A DNA stretch of 64,000 nucleotides from JACJWR01 sp963842975 (GCA_963842975.1 CAWJIH010000013.1:1-64000), one strand, 5' to 3'. Shown: positions 7,946-16,566, counted from the first letter of the stretch. The notes: generated by a model from the sequence alone, not told the origin. Made by a program: numbers and translations.

Positions 7946-10057
7946 CTATTCGACTGGAGTGAAGATGAGTTCCGAAGGCCAAGCCAAGCACCCATATGCG
8001 CCGCCTGCAGAGCCTGTGGTCATCGGCAGTGCGGTGTCCGCTGAGAATTCCGTTTCAAGCGGTTCCAGGATCGGTCGGACGGCGGTTTCAACTACAGCAG
8101 CCAGGCCGGTTTGATCCTTGGGTTTGCCGTCAATTCGGAGACTCGCGCACGGCGGCAGACCGCTGACGTTTTGGTAGGTGATGGGGCCCATGTCGGGTTC
8201 GCCACCGACAAACAGGTCGCGGCGGGTCCAGGTCATTTCCAGTAGTCGTGGCATACCGTTGGCATCCGTACCGCCAGCGTTATTGGCGCGAACGAACGTC
8301 AGCACGTGACTGTCGAAACCGTCGATGAACTGCGAGATCTGGTCAGCGTGTTCGCTTACCAGGTGTAGTTCCATCACCAAACCGGTGATGCGCTCACGGT
8401 GAGCCACGAGTGAGCCAAGAAGTGGGTATTCGCCGCCCTCGATGTCCAGTTTCACGAATACGTCCCTTCCAGGGACGAGGTCGATAGCCTGCGCCAGTTT
8501 GCTGGCCCCCACGCCGGTAGCCGTGAGGTTTCGTGCCACATGCTGAACGCCGGGTTGATTGAAAAAGCGGCGGTAACCGACGAAGCGAGTCACGTTGCAC
8601 AACCTCTCGACGCTGGGACCGCGCAGGAAACTCCCGACGCGGTTCCAGGTGCGGCCGAGCCAGAAGGTCCAACCCATGGTGCCGTCGTACACGGTGGTGG
8701 GCGCTGGGTTCAGTTCCCGGAAGGCCGCCTCGAACGCCCAGTCGTCAGATAATCCACCGCTGATGAGGTGGCTTGCCGCCAGCGCCGCCGTGCGACTGAC
8801 AACGTAGCCTCCGTCGCTCGGCGGTCCCAGACGAATCAGATCTGCGCTGAGGGTCGGGGTCCACGACTTCGGCGGTTTGCCACTACGTTCAGGGTGGTCC
8901 GCGCCATGACTGAATGCCGGCGAGACCTTGAGCAGCCGGGCTTTCGGGGGTTGCCGGACACTTTCTCCAGTGAGCGTCCGGATGTAGTGCCCCAACGCGC
9001 CGCGCCGACCTGTGTTGCGCCCATGGCGCCACAGGAATCGAGAATGCGCTCTTGGAGGCCAACCTTTGCGTCCAAATAGAGTGCGCACGCGGGAGGGCCA
9101 GCGAACGTCGGGATTGAGCCAAGCAGCGACTTCCGGTTCGCACACGCCCACCAGCCCCGGCAGCAGGTACCTGGGGACATTGAGTTTGCAGGCCCGTTCC
9201 GCGTAGTCCAGGTCGGCGTAGTGGTGGGGCCAGGAACCGTCGAGGGGTCCTATTCGGCGACGTGCCGATCGGGGCACGAGTACGAAGTTGCCATGAAAAA
9301 GATCGATGGGGAGGGGTTCGCGGCTGGGCGCGATCTGCCGAGCCGCAACACGGTGCTCGTCGTGAGTACGGCGCATTCCCGTGAAGCTCACGTCTGCTCG
9401 CTGAGGTGACCACAGGGCACCGACGATTATCGCCTCCGGGCGTTGCTGGTGGGCTTCCATTGCTCGTCGCATAGCCGTGGGGTCGAGCTCCACATCGTCG
9501 TTGAGCCACAGGATCACTTCAGGGTCACCACTCTCTGCCACCGCCTCGGCCTCGGCCATGGACCGCGACCAGTACCAGTCACCGGGGCCTCGTACCACTG
9601 TCACCGGTAGCCCCAGTTCCCTCACGGCTGCGGTTGTGCCATCGGTGCTGCCGTCGTCGACTAGGACCGCGGTTAGGGAGCAGTCGGCTGGGACGCAGGC
9701 GAACAGTGACCGCAGGCAGCGGACAGTGGACTCGCGACGGTTGTGAGCGGCGACGATTGCCGTGGCCCGCCGCCGAATCTTCGGTTTGGTGGCAGGTGGC
9801 GGGCATTGCACCACGAGGCCCTGGGCAGTGAGGTCGCCAATGAACCTTTCGACGTCGTCGCTGATGGCGGCGGGGGTCACGTCAAATGTGGCTGCTAGGT
9901 CCGCTGTGGCCTGCTCTACCGAATCTGCGTGACGCAGTGCCTTCCAGAATGTCATTCCGACACGGTCGAATTGGACGATTTCCATGGTGGTCGGGTGCAT
10001 TAGCACCCCTTCGGTGGGCGGAATGCCGAGCAGCCCGGACGCGGCAAGGGGCTCCAC
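7946..10057 (-). CDS. PqqD-like / GT2 glycosyltransferase / FkbM-like methyltransferase fusion
   Basis: A 703-residue soluble protein of three parts. Residues about 10-88 form a PqqD-like winged-helix domain (VQFDRVGMTFWKALRH, then DDVERFIGDLTAQGLV), the fold used as a peptide-recognition element. Residues about 92-390 are a family-2 glycosyltransferase with VDDGSTDGT and WLNDDVELD as the nucleotide/metal motifs, HGNFVLVP and YADLDYAERA. Residues about 425-640 resemble the FkbM-type domain, with RLGPPSDGGYVV and the SAM-domain strand VFVKLDIEGGEYPLL. The protein is probably cytoplasmic and modifies a sugar- or peptide-linked substrate. It begins at GTG 10057, 24 bases after the stop of a 111-residue gene on the same strand, and a separate PqqD-like gene is transcribed divergently. 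I know of no characterised protein with this order of domains. Confidence 0.8.
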   Translation of the reverse strand: MEPLAASGLLGIPPTEGVLMHPTTMEIVQFDRVGMTFWKALRHADSVEQATADLAATFDVTPAAISDDVERFIGDLTAQGLVVQCPPPATKPKIRRRATAIVAAHNRRESTVRCLRSLFACVPADCSLTAVLVDDGSTDGTTAAVRELGLPVTVVRGPGDWYWSRSMAEAEAVAESGDPEVILWLNDDVELDPTAMRRAMEAHQQRPEAIIVGALWSPQRADVSFTGMRRTHDEHRVAARQIAPSREPLPIDLFHGNFVLVPRSARRRIGPLDGSWPHHYADLDYAERACKLNVPRYLLPGLVGVCEPEVAAWLNPDVRWPSRVRTLFGRKGWPPRAHSRFLWRHGRNTGRRGALGHYIRTLTGESVRQPPKARLLKVSPAFSHGADHPERSGKPPKSWTPTLSADLIRLGPPSDGGYVVSRTAALAASHLISGGLSDDWAFEAAFRELNPAPTTVYDGTMGWTFWLGRTWNRVGSFLRGPSVERLCNVTRFVGYRRFFNQPGVQHVARNLTATGVGASKLAQAIDLVPGRDVFVKLDIEGGEYPLLGSLVAHRERITGLVMELHLVSEHADQISQFIDGFDSHVLTFVRANNAGGTDANGMPRLLEMTWTRRDLFVGGEPDMGPITYQNVSGLPPCASLRIDGKPKDQTGLAAVVETAVRPILEPLETEFSADTALPMTTGSAGGAYGCLAWPSELIFTPVE

Positions 10058-10081
10058 GTGGCAGCCCTGTGACCTGCACTT

Positions 10082-10417
10082 TCACCCCGCGACATCCCTT
10101 ACGGCGTCCCACAACGAGGCCGCAGCGGGCGCCAGGCGCTCGAGTTGGTCTGGCATCCGAAGATCGAGCACCCGGCCGGGGCTCGGGGCTTTGCCGCGGT
10201 ACACACTCTTACCGTAACTGTCGCCCGCGTGCTCCACCCCCGTGGGCGGCGCCCCTTCGAGCAGCTCCGCCCGGAGCAGTCGCAGTTGGCTTCGTCGGGC
10301 CACACCGTGCACTGCCCACTCGCTTGGGTCTCCGGCCGCGCAGGATGGCCAAGCGGGAACTTTCTCATCGATGTCCAGAACAACACCATGCAAGCAATAG
10401 CGCACGTTTCCGACCAT
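10082..10417 (-). CDS. Hypothetical protein in the PqqD/glycosyltransferase locus
   Basis: A 111-residue soluble protein that starts MVGNVRYCLHGVVLDIDEK and carries an arginine-rich middle (RRSQLRLLRAELLEG). I do not recognise it. It is the first gene of a likely two-gene operon with the three-domain glycosyltransferase downstream and is divergent from the small PqqD-like gene, so it probably belongs to the same process. The opening YCLHGVVLDID recalls the N-terminal part of HPr-kinase-related proteins that accompany PqqD-like proteins in other bacteria, but it is much shorter than those and no P-loop is present, so this is only a guess. No ribosome binding site is visible upstream of its ATG. 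Confidence 0.55.
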   Translation of the reverse strand: MVGNVRYCLHGVVLDIDEKVPAWPSCAAGDPSEWAVHGVARRSQLRLLRAELLEGAPPTGVEHAGDSYGKSVYRGKAPSPGRVLDLRMPDQLERLAPAAASLWDAVRDVAG

Positions 10418-10454
10418 AGGGGAGGTCTCGACCGCGACACGCTAGGGTTCCAAT

Positions 10455-10715
10455 ATGGATATTGTCGTTGCCCCGGAAGCCGTGTCTGCCGACATCGATG
10501 GTGCAACCGTTGTGCTCACACCCGACATGCGATACGTGCGCCTTGACACCACGGGCGGAACCATTTGGAAACTCGTCTCAGAAGGTCACAACGCCAAGGA
10601 AGTTGTGGACGGGATGTGTACCCGCTTCGAGGTAGATCGTTCCACCGCCGAAAGAGACGTCCGAGATTTTCTCAATGGCCTCGCCGGGTTGGGTCTTGTG
10701 ACCCTGAGCGATTGA
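10455..10715 (+). CDS. PqqD-like small protein
   Basis: An 86-residue stand-alone PqqD-family protein: YVRLDTTGGTIWKLVSEG, then a helical stretch ending in RDVRDFLNGLAGLGLVTL. PqqD-like proteins bind leader peptides in ribosomal-peptide pathways (the RRE fold) and also occur as chaperone-like partners in other modification systems. Here the gene is divergent from a 111-residue gene and from a large glycosyltransferase that has its own PqqD-like domain at its N-terminus. The ATG at 10455 has no ribosome binding site but is preceded by TAGGGT six bases upstream, so the message may be leaderless. No precursor peptide, radical SAM enzyme or cyclase is visible within the window. Confidence 0.8.
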   Translation: MDIVVAPEAVSADIDGATVVLTPDMRYVRLDTTGGTIWKLVSEGHNAKEVVDGMCTRFEVDRSTAERDVRDFLNGLAGLGLVTLSD

Positions 10716-10790
10716 GTACCAACGTCGCGTGACAGGCGTTGTGGGCCAGTCCAACAGACAGGATTCTCGGACCCTGCACCGAATGCTGTG

Positions 10791-11834
10791 TCAGTTGGCT
10801 GGCATGTGTTGGGCGAGGAAGCGGACTGCTTGGCTGGCGTACCAGGGCAAGCGTCCGCCGCCTTGGTGGAATCCGACGTGGCCGCCGTGGGCTGTGATGG
10901 CTCGGTGCACGTAGCCAGCTGCCGCCAACCCCTCCCAATCGATCGCCAGGTAGGAGTCGGCGGGGATCATCGGGTCGTCGAGGGCGTGAATCAGCAGCAG
11001 TGGCGCGTCTACGGTGGGCAGATAGCGTCCGGCTGAGTTGACCTCGTAGTACTCCCGGGCATCGCGCCAGCCGTGCCACGGTGCGGTGATCGCGTTGTCG
11101 AAATCGGGCAGCCGGCGAGCCCGCCGCACAGCGCGTTGTTCGGCAGGTGTGAGGCGGACTGAGCCGTCCGGCGCGCGCGAACTCAGGTCTTCGCGCAGGC
11201 CGCGCAGCACCGCCCGCTCGTACATGCCGAACGCAGCATTGCTCAGATGTTCGGCGCCGGCGACCAGATCCAACGGCGCCGACACCGACACGCCCGCGCG
11301 CACCGGAAGGCCCTCTCGGGGTTCACCGAGCAACTTGATCGTCATGGCCCCGCCAAGCGAGAAGCCGAGGACCGCCAGCGCCGGGTCGGCGCCCTTCACG
11401 CCTGCTTCGGGCTCGTCTGCCAGCCGCCGAAGCACGGCTCGCAAGTCGTCGGTCTTGCCAGCGTGATACGTCATGGTCGAGGTCTGCTTGGAGTCTCCGG
11501 CACACCGCAGATCCACCCGGGCAACGCTGAATCCGGCCATCAGCATCGCCACCGACGTCGCGCGGATGTAGGCCGACTCCGCGGACCCGCCGAGGCCGTG
11601 GACCAGCAGCACCAGGCCTGCGCCAGTCACGTCGCTGGCATGGATGTTCACCGTGAGGCGGTCGCCGGAGCCATCGTCGGTGGGAACACTGAGTCGTCGT
11701 GCCGGCGCAAGGTCGTCGAGGTTGTACCTGCGTAGCAACAACCGGCTGTAGGCAGCCTGCAAATGGCCTGACTTCAAGCCCAGCGGTACGGGGTAGTTCG
11801 CATTGACCACGGGTGTGGCTGGCTGTGAGTCCAC
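10791..11834 (-). CDS. YheT-type alpha/beta hydrolase
   Basis: A 347-residue cytoplasmic hydrolase of the YheT/ABHD1-3-like family. The oxyanion region is LVHGLGGSAES (about 77-87), the nucleophile elbow is GFSLGGAMTIKLLG with Ser159, the acid is in HALDDPMIP and the histidine is in AHGGHVGF near the C-terminus, so the catalytic triad is complete. Family members are carboxylesterases or lipid-active enzymes of poorly known substrate. The length is normal. The gene is convergent with the PqqD-like gene, 75 bases apart with no strong hairpin between them. It is divergent from the esterase operon, with about 70 bases between the two starts that must hold both promoters. Confidence 0.88.
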   Translation of the reverse strand: MDSQPATPVVNANYPVPLGLKSGHLQAAYSRLLLRRYNLDDLAPARRLSVPTDDGSGDRLTVNIHASDVTGAGLVLLVHGLGGSAESAYIRATSVAMLMAGFSVARVDLRCAGDSKQTSTMTYHAGKTDDLRAVLRRLADEPEAGVKGADPALAVLGFSLGGAMTIKLLGEPREGLPVRAGVSVSAPLDLVAGAEHLSNAAFGMYERAVLRGLREDLSSRAPDGSVRLTPAEQRAVRRARRLPDFDNAITAPWHGWRDAREYYEVNSAGRYLPTVDAPLLLIHALDDPMIPADSYLAIDWEGLAAAGYVHRAITAHGGHVGFHQGGGRLPWYASQAVRFLAQHMPAN

Positions 11835-11902
11835 CTAAGTAGGGTGCCAGACTGGGCGTGCGCAGGTTTACGGGCTATCGACGTCGGACTCGAGGTGAGG
11901 TC

Positions 11903-13027
11903 ATGGGGGCGATCCGTCGGAGGCGAAAATCTGCGGCCCTAGCGGCTGCGGCCGTCGCCAGCTTGGCGCTGTCGGCTTGCTCGGGCAACGTCGGGCAGCC
12001 GGTCCTGGACTCCCTCGGGGTCGAATCCGTGGCCACGCCGTGGATTCCCACACCGACTGCTGAGGTGCCGCTGTCGCAGCCAACTGGCTGTCCTCCGCGG
12101 GCACCGTCGACGTGGGACCTCGCCGGCGGCGCCCCCGCCACGCCGACCTTTGCCGATGTCGCCTACGCGGACGTCTCACCGTCGCAAGAGCTCGACCTCT
12201 ACTTGCCGCCCGGCAAGGGACCCTTCCCGATGGTGATGCGCATCCACGGTGGAGCGTTCCAGGCCGGAAACAGCACCATGGCCGAAGCTGATGTTCAGAA
12301 GTTCCTGGCCGCCGGATTCGCCCTGGCCAGCGTCAACTACCGACTGTCCTGTGAAGCGTTGTTCCCAGCCGCACCGCAGGATGTGTTCGCCGCGGTGCGG
12401 TTCCTGCGCGCCAATGCTGAGAAGTACAAGCTTGATCCACAGCAATTCGCGTTGTGGGGCGAATCGGCCGGGGCGAACCTGGCCGCGCTCGTGGGAGTCG
12501 CGGGTGGTCGGAATTCCTACCTTGACGATCCGGCCCTGGGTAACGCCGACACCTCTAGCGCGGTGCAGGCCGTGGTTGGCTGGATTGGGCCCTACAACTT
12601 CCTCACCATGGACGCGGAGTTTGCCGCCCGTACCCCGGCCGAATGCGGTGGGGAATTGCAACTCGATTTGCTTGACTCGGCACTGACGGCCTACCTGGGC
12701 GCGCCGATGTCTGAAGTTCCGGAATTAGCCGACGCGGCGTCGCCTGGGTCGGCCTACCCATACGTCGTTCCAGGCGTGCGATTTCCGCCGTTTCTCCTTG
12801 CCGCTGGCTCGGCGGATTGCCTGATCCCCACTGAACAGTCGGCCGCATTCAACCGGCTGCTGAACAACGCCGGTGGGACTTCGGAAATTGTCGTCTTGCC
12901 CGGAGCAGGCCACCTGGATGCCGGATTCAAGACATACTTGGCGGCACCCACTCTCCAGTGGTTGCGGGACAACGTGGATGGCCGTCCCCGCATCATCGAG
13001 CGTCTATGGTTTTGGAGTGAGTCATGA
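11903..13027 (+). CDS. Secreted lipoprotein esterase (BD-FAE/alpha-beta hydrolase)
   Basis: A 374-residue exported esterase. The N-terminus is a lipoprotein signal: an arginine cluster, a hydrophobic stretch and the lipobox LSAC with Cys26, so it is probably anchored on the outer face of the membrane. The hydrolase domain has HGGAF (oxyanion hole), GESAGANLAALVG (serine nucleophile), AGSADCLIP (aspartate) and GAGHLD (histidine), as in feruloyl-esterase-like BD-FAE enzymes. I chose the ATG at 11903 because GAGGTGAGG stands just upstream; an earlier in-frame start at 11858 lacks this. The stop codon overlaps the start of the symporter gene by four bases (ATGA), so translation is probably coupled. 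Confidence 0.88.
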   Translation: MGAIRRRRKSAALAAAAVASLALSACSGNVGQPVLDSLGVESVATPWIPTPTAEVPLSQPTGCPPRAPSTWDLAGGAPATPTFADVAYADVSPSQELDLYLPPGKGPFPMVMRIHGGAFQAGNSTMAEADVQKFLAAGFALASVNYRLSCEALFPAAPQDVFAAVRFLRANAEKYKLDPQQFALWGESAGANLAALVGVAGGRNSYLDDPALGNADTSSAVQAVVGWIGPYNFLTMDAEFAARTPAECGGELQLDLLDSALTAYLGAPMSEVPELADAASPGSAYPYVVPGVRFPPFLLAAGSADCLIPTEQSAAFNRLLNNAGGTSEIVVLPGAGHLDAGFKTYLAAPTLQWLRDNVDGRPRIIERLWFWSES

Positions 13028-14589
13028 AAGCTGCGGCCTCGGCAGTGAAAGCGGACGGTTCGCATCGGGGAGCGTTCTCGTCCCGGCGGGTGTTCATCCT
13101 CGCCGCTATCGGTTCGGCCGTGGGACTCGGCAATATCTGGCGATTCCCCTACGTCGCATACGAGAACGGCGGCGGCGCCTTCATCCTGCCCTACCTGGTG
13201 GCCCTGCTGATTGCAGGTTTGCCGTTCCTGCTGCTCGACTACGCACTCGGCCACAAGTACCGCGGGTCCGCTCCGCTGTCGTTCGCCCGCATGTTTCGCC
13301 GATCCGAGGCCATCGGCTGGTGGCAGGTTGCGATCTGCTTCATGATCGCGGTGTATTACGCAGCAGTGGTGGCCTGGGCCCTGAGGTACACGTTCTTCTC
13401 GATCAATCAGGCCTGGGGTGAGGACCCGGAGGCGTTCCTCTTCAACGATTTCCTGCAGGCCGGTGATCCCGGGGTGAACGCCAACGTTGTGCTTGGTGTG
13501 GTGGTCCCGCTTGCGCTGATCTGGCTAGCCGTCCTGGTCATCATGGCCCTAGGCGTGCAGAAGGGGATCGGCGCGACGGCGGTGGTCTTCATCCCGCTGT
13601 TGTTGCTGGCCTTCGGGTTCCTGGTCGTCCGCGCGTTGTTTCTCCCCGGAGCAGCGGCGGGACTAGACGCGCTGTTCACCCCCAACTGGTCGGCGCTGAC
13701 CCAGACCTCGGTGTGGGCGGCGGCCTTCGGTCAGATCTTCTTCTCACTGTCCGTGGGCTTCGGGATCATGATCACGTACTCGTCGTACGTGGCCCGCAAG
13801 ACCGACATGACCGGTTCGGCCTTCGTCGTGGGGTTCTCCAATTCGGGGTTCGAGTTGCTGGCGGGCATCGGGGTGTTTGCCGTGCTCGGGTTCATGGCCC
13901 AAGCCTCCGGCGTGGCCATCGACGAGGTAGCGACGCAAGGGCTCGGCTTGGCATTCATCGCCTTCCCGGCGATCATCAACGAGGCGCCCGCCGGGGCTTT
14001 GCTGGGTGTGCTGTTCTTCGGTTCGCTGCTGCTGGCGGGGCTGACCTCATTGGTGAGCGTCATGGAGGTCGTGATCTCGGCGACGCGCGACAAGTTTGAA
14101 CTCACCCGCGTCGGAGCGACGCTGGCCGTCGGCGTGCCGGCCGCGGTGATCAGCCTGCTCTTCTTCAGCACCAGCAGCGGGGTGTACGTGCTCGACATCG
14201 TCGACCACTTCATCAACCAGTTCGGCATCCTTGCCGCAGCGGTTGTGAGCATGATTGTGGTGGCATGGGTGGCCCGCGCCTTGCCAGGACTGGTGCAGCA
14301 TATGAACATCTACGGATCGATCCGGCTGGGGAGATGGTGGATCGTGTTGGTGTCCTCGGTGATTCCACTGGCATTGACGGTCGTGCTGGTGCAGGAGTTC
14401 CTGAAGGACCTACGCACCCCATACGGGGACTATCCGATGTGGATGTTGCTGGTATTCGGCTGGGGAGCAGTGGTTGGAGTGGTGGTGTTTGCGCTGATCG
14501 CCGCGCGCGTCCGATGGCGGCCGAATACGCCACTGGAGCTACCCGATGGCGCCCAAGCCACGGGAACGGTGCAGGAGGCAGGTCAATGA
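13024..14589 (+). CDS. metP: Neurotransmitter:sodium symporter family transporter (MetP-like)
   Basis: A 521-residue sodium-coupled amino-acid carrier of the NSS family with about twelve membrane helices. The first helix has the family signature GNIWRFPY (residues 36-43) preceded by AAIGSAVGL, the unwound sodium/substrate-binding helix. It starts on the stop codon of the esterase gene and ends on the start codon of a 42-residue membrane peptide of the MetS family. That pairing is the arrangement of the MetPS methionine/alanine importer of corynebacteria, so methionine or alanine uptake is a reasonable inference. The link to an upstream surface esterase is unusual and unexplained. Confidence 0.88.
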   Translation: MKAAASAVKADGSHRGAFSSRRVFILAAIGSAVGLGNIWRFPYVAYENGGGAFILPYLVALLIAGLPFLLLDYALGHKYRGSAPLSFARMFRRSEAIGWWQVAICFMIAVYYAAVVAWALRYTFFSINQAWGEDPEAFLFNDFLQAGDPGVNANVVLGVVVPLALIWLAVLVIMALGVQKGIGATAVVFIPLLLLAFGFLVVRALFLPGAAAGLDALFTPNWSALTQTSVWAAAFGQIFFSLSVGFGIMITYSSYVARKTDMTGSAFVVGFSNSGFELLAGIGVFAVLGFMAQASGVAIDEVATQGLGLAFIAFPAIINEAPAGALLGVLFFGSLLLAGLTSLVSVMEVVISATRDKFELTRVGATLAVGVPAAVISLLFFSTSSGVYVLDIVDHFINQFGILAAAVVSMIVVAWVARALPGLVQHMNIYGSIRLGRWWIVLVSSVIPLALTVVLVQEFLKDLRTPYGDYPMWMLLVFGWGAVVGVVVFALIAARVRWRPNTPLELPDGAQATGTVQEAGQ

Positions 14590-14714
14590 GTACGCCGGCG
14601 ATTCTGATGATGGTGTTCGCAATGGTGGTGCTCTGGGGCGGTTTGGGGTTGGCTATCTACAACCTCGTGTACCGAAGTTCCGCTCCCGAGGAGCGCTACC
14701 CGCGGGAACTCTAG
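14586..14714 (+). CDS. metS: MetS-family small subunit of the methionine/alanine importer
   Basis: A 42-residue peptide with one membrane helix (ILMMVFAMVVLWGGLGLAIYN) and a short charged tail ending in EERYPREL. Length and composition match the small subunits that accompany NSS-type methionine/alanine transporters. The ATG overlaps the TGA of the transporter gene (ATGA), which supports both the start and coupled translation. It closes the three-gene operon; the 24 bases that follow contain a short T-run but no clear hairpin. Confidence 0.85.
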   Translation: MSTPAILMMVFAMVVLWGGLGLAIYNLVYRSSAPEERYPREL

Positions 14715-14738
14715 GGCCGCTCGCCTTTTTGGCGTCGC

Positions 14739-15512
14739 TCAACCCAGGAACTGGTAGCTAGTTGCAAGCATGCCGGTATAGGTGAAGGGCAGCAGCACAA
14801 TGCCCAGTGCGGTAGCCGACGCGGGGACCATGCCACGAGTCGCTACCAACAGGTAGGCGCACAGACTCAGCACGATTTCTGGCACGATCACGTAGGTCGC
14901 GATGCCGCCGATCATCGCCACCCCGACCGGCTCCCATAGGGGGATCGCCGGGGCGAAGAGTTCGGCGCCCCAGAACATCACGAAACCGGCGGCCGCTGCG
15001 GCGAGCGCTCCGGTACGAACACCGCGGCGGCTGCTCACCAGCGATCCCACGAACACCACCGGCAGTAGCGCGATGGTCCACATGCCCGCCATGAACAGTG
15101 GGACGGTGTCGATAAATGGTGCGCCGGTGTCGGCGAAGTTCAACGTGCCCAACTCGGCCGAGAGGAACCAGTCCGGCAGCACCATCAGCACACTCAGCGG
15201 GGCCAACACGGTCCATGCCGACCACAGCGAGGCATCGCCGGTGCGCCGCGCAAGCACCACCGTGCCTACGTGGAAGACCACAACCAGCGCAAGCACCCGC
15301 CATCCCAGGGGGCCGATCGGGAGCAGCAGTCCAATCACAGCCAACACCGCGAAGCCACCGAATCCGCCCAACCACACACGTAGGTCGGGGGTCGCGGCGG
15401 AGCCACCCCGAGGTGAAGCGCGGTGTTGTGTCGGGGCTTCCCCTCGTCCTTGATCGCCGTCGTTGTTGATTCGAGAGGCCCCAGCAACGCTTTGGCTGTC
15501 GGCCTCGGTCAT
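14739..15512 (-). CDS. Multi-pass membrane protein of unknown function
   Basis: About 257 residues with a polar, disordered N-terminal 60 residues and then six or seven hydrophobic helices. The signature-like stretch VLPDWFLSAELGTLNFAD, followed by IDTVPLFMAGMWTIALLP, resembles the DUF6989 group of integral membrane proteins; this is from memory and not certain. I chose the ATG at 15512 (MTEADSQSVAG). An in-frame GTG at 15617 would add 35 residues that look unlike protein. It is convergent with MetS, 25 bases apart, and divergent from the SnoaL-like gene. Confidence 0.7.
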   Translation of the reverse strand: MTEADSQSVAGASRINNDGDQGRGEAPTQHRASPRGGSAATPDLRVWLGGFGGFAVLAVIGLLLPIGPLGWRVLALVVVFHVGTVVLARRTGDASLWSAWTVLAPLSVLMVLPDWFLSAELGTLNFADTGAPFIDTVPLFMAGMWTIALLPVVFVGSLVSSRRGVRTGALAAAAAGFVMFWGAELFAPAIPLWEPVGVAMIGGIATYVIVPEIVLSLCAYLLVATRGMVPASATALGIVLLPFTYTGMLATSYQFLG

Positions 15513-15690
15513 CGTCGGAGAGTAGGAAATCTGGCCTTGGTCCGTCAACAGCGGTGACCGAATGGTGCCAGTGTGGGGGCCAACTGCGCGGGTATTCGAG
15601 GGTCGTCGGAGACTCACCTCACTGGCGCAACCTGGGAGGCATCCCGGCTAATCCACGACATTCGGGCGAATACTTCAGCACAATGGCCGC

Positions 15691-16068
15691 ATGAGTAGCG
15701 ATGCGCGAGCCACCATCCAGCAGGTGATGGACGGACTTTCCGCGGGCAACGCGGACATGATCGTCGATGCCTACACCGACGACGTCGTGGGAATCGACGA
15801 GGTGGCCCGTCGCTGGATGTACGGTCGAGCCGAACATGCTGCCTACAACGAAACGATGCTCGCCAGCATTCACAATTGCCGATCGGAATTCGACGACGTG
15901 CACGAAATGATGCTCGGCGACGTCGCGATCATGACTGGCTACTTGACGCAGGAGTACGAATGGGAGGGGGAGCCGCAGGCGGTTGAGATGCCCGCGACTT
16001 TCGTGCTCCGCAAAGATGATGGTCGTTGGCGGATCTGCCTGTTTCACGCCCTACCGATTCCCGAGTGA
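15691..16068 (+). CDS. SnoaL/NTF2-like protein
   Basis: A 125-residue protein of the NTF2-like fold used by SnoaL cyclases, ketosteroid isomerases and DUF4440 proteins. It has an N-terminal helix with QQVMDGLSAGNADMIVDAY, the DDVVGID turn, and the closing strands MPATFVLRKDDGRWRICLFH that form the cone-shaped pocket. No clear catalytic pair identifies a reaction, so it may be an enzyme or a ligand-binding protein. It is a single-gene unit: its stop codon is inside the loop of a perfect 11-base hairpin that probably ends transcription. Confidence 0.8.
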   Translation: MSSDARATIQQVMDGLSAGNADMIVDAYTDDVVGIDEVARRWMYGRAEHAAYNETMLASIHNCRSEFDDVHEMMLGDVAIMTGYLTQEYEWEGEPQAVEMPATFVLRKDDGRWRICLFHALPIPE

Positions 16069-16086
16069 CATCTGTCTCGGGAATCG
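16055..16086 (+). terminator. Hairpin overlapping the stop codon of the SnoaL-like gene
   Basis: A perfect 11-base inverted repeat: CGATTCCCGAG at 16055-16065 and CTCGGGAATCG at 16076-16086, with a 10-base loop that contains the TGA stop. There is no T-run after it, as is common for terminators in high-GC actinobacteria. Confidence 0.6.
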
Positions 16087-16147
16087 TCCCAGCCTGGACC
16101 TAGCCTCGCCGCCGCGGCCCGGGTTCCTAGGCGAACTCCCAGGGGCT

Positions 16148-16306
16148 CTAGCCAGCGACGTCAGCAGGCGCTGTCGCCACGGTCTGTGCTGCGGGACCTT
16201 TGAGGGTTCCGTCGGCCAGGGGTGCGGCACTGGCGGTGGCGATGCTCACCATCCCAAGACCGACCAGCGCGGCGGTAGTCGTGAGAATGCGGGTCTTGAT
16301 GTTCAT
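16148..16306 (-). CDS. Small secreted peptide
   Basis: A 52-residue precursor. MNIKTR is followed by a hydrophobic core (ILTTTAALVGLGMVSIATA), and a signal-peptidase site is likely after SIATASA, leaving a mature peptide of about 24 residues (starting APLADGTLKGP) that contains no cysteine. GGAG stands nine bases before the ATG, which supports the start. I do not know the family. Such short alanine-rich secreted peptides could be structural or signalling molecules, or simply small envelope proteins. Neighbours are unrelated in strand or function. Confidence 0.6.
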   Translation of the reverse strand: MNIKTRILTTTAALVGLGMVSIATASAAPLADGTLKGPAAQTVATAPADVAG

Positions 16307-16432
16307 GTTGGCTGCTCCAAAGTTTGTGTGGTGTCGTCTTATGTCGTTCACTGACTTTGGTGTTCCCAACACACGTGCTCCAGACGGCCAGCCAGAGTGA
16401 CCTTGGCCGCAACAACTGCAAAGAAAAAGTCA

Positions 16433-16470
16433 AGGTGGCGGCGTGGTCCATAGGTGGCGGCGTGGTCAAT
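16433..16470. repeat. Two 19-base direct repeats
   Basis: AGGTGGCGGCGTGGTC followed by CAT, then the same unit with AAT, lie immediately end to end (16433-16451 and 16452-16470), differing at one base. They are in the 260-base gap between the divergent secreted-peptide and phosphoribosyltransferase genes, so they could be a repeated protein-binding site. No other function is visible. Confidence 0.6.
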
Positions 16471-16566
16471 GTGCCGGCTGGCTACCCGCCGAGATGACTC
16501 CTTCGGCGTAGCGCCTAGCGCCATCACTGACTCAGCGCACGGCGATGCGGTTAGCCTCGAAGCATC

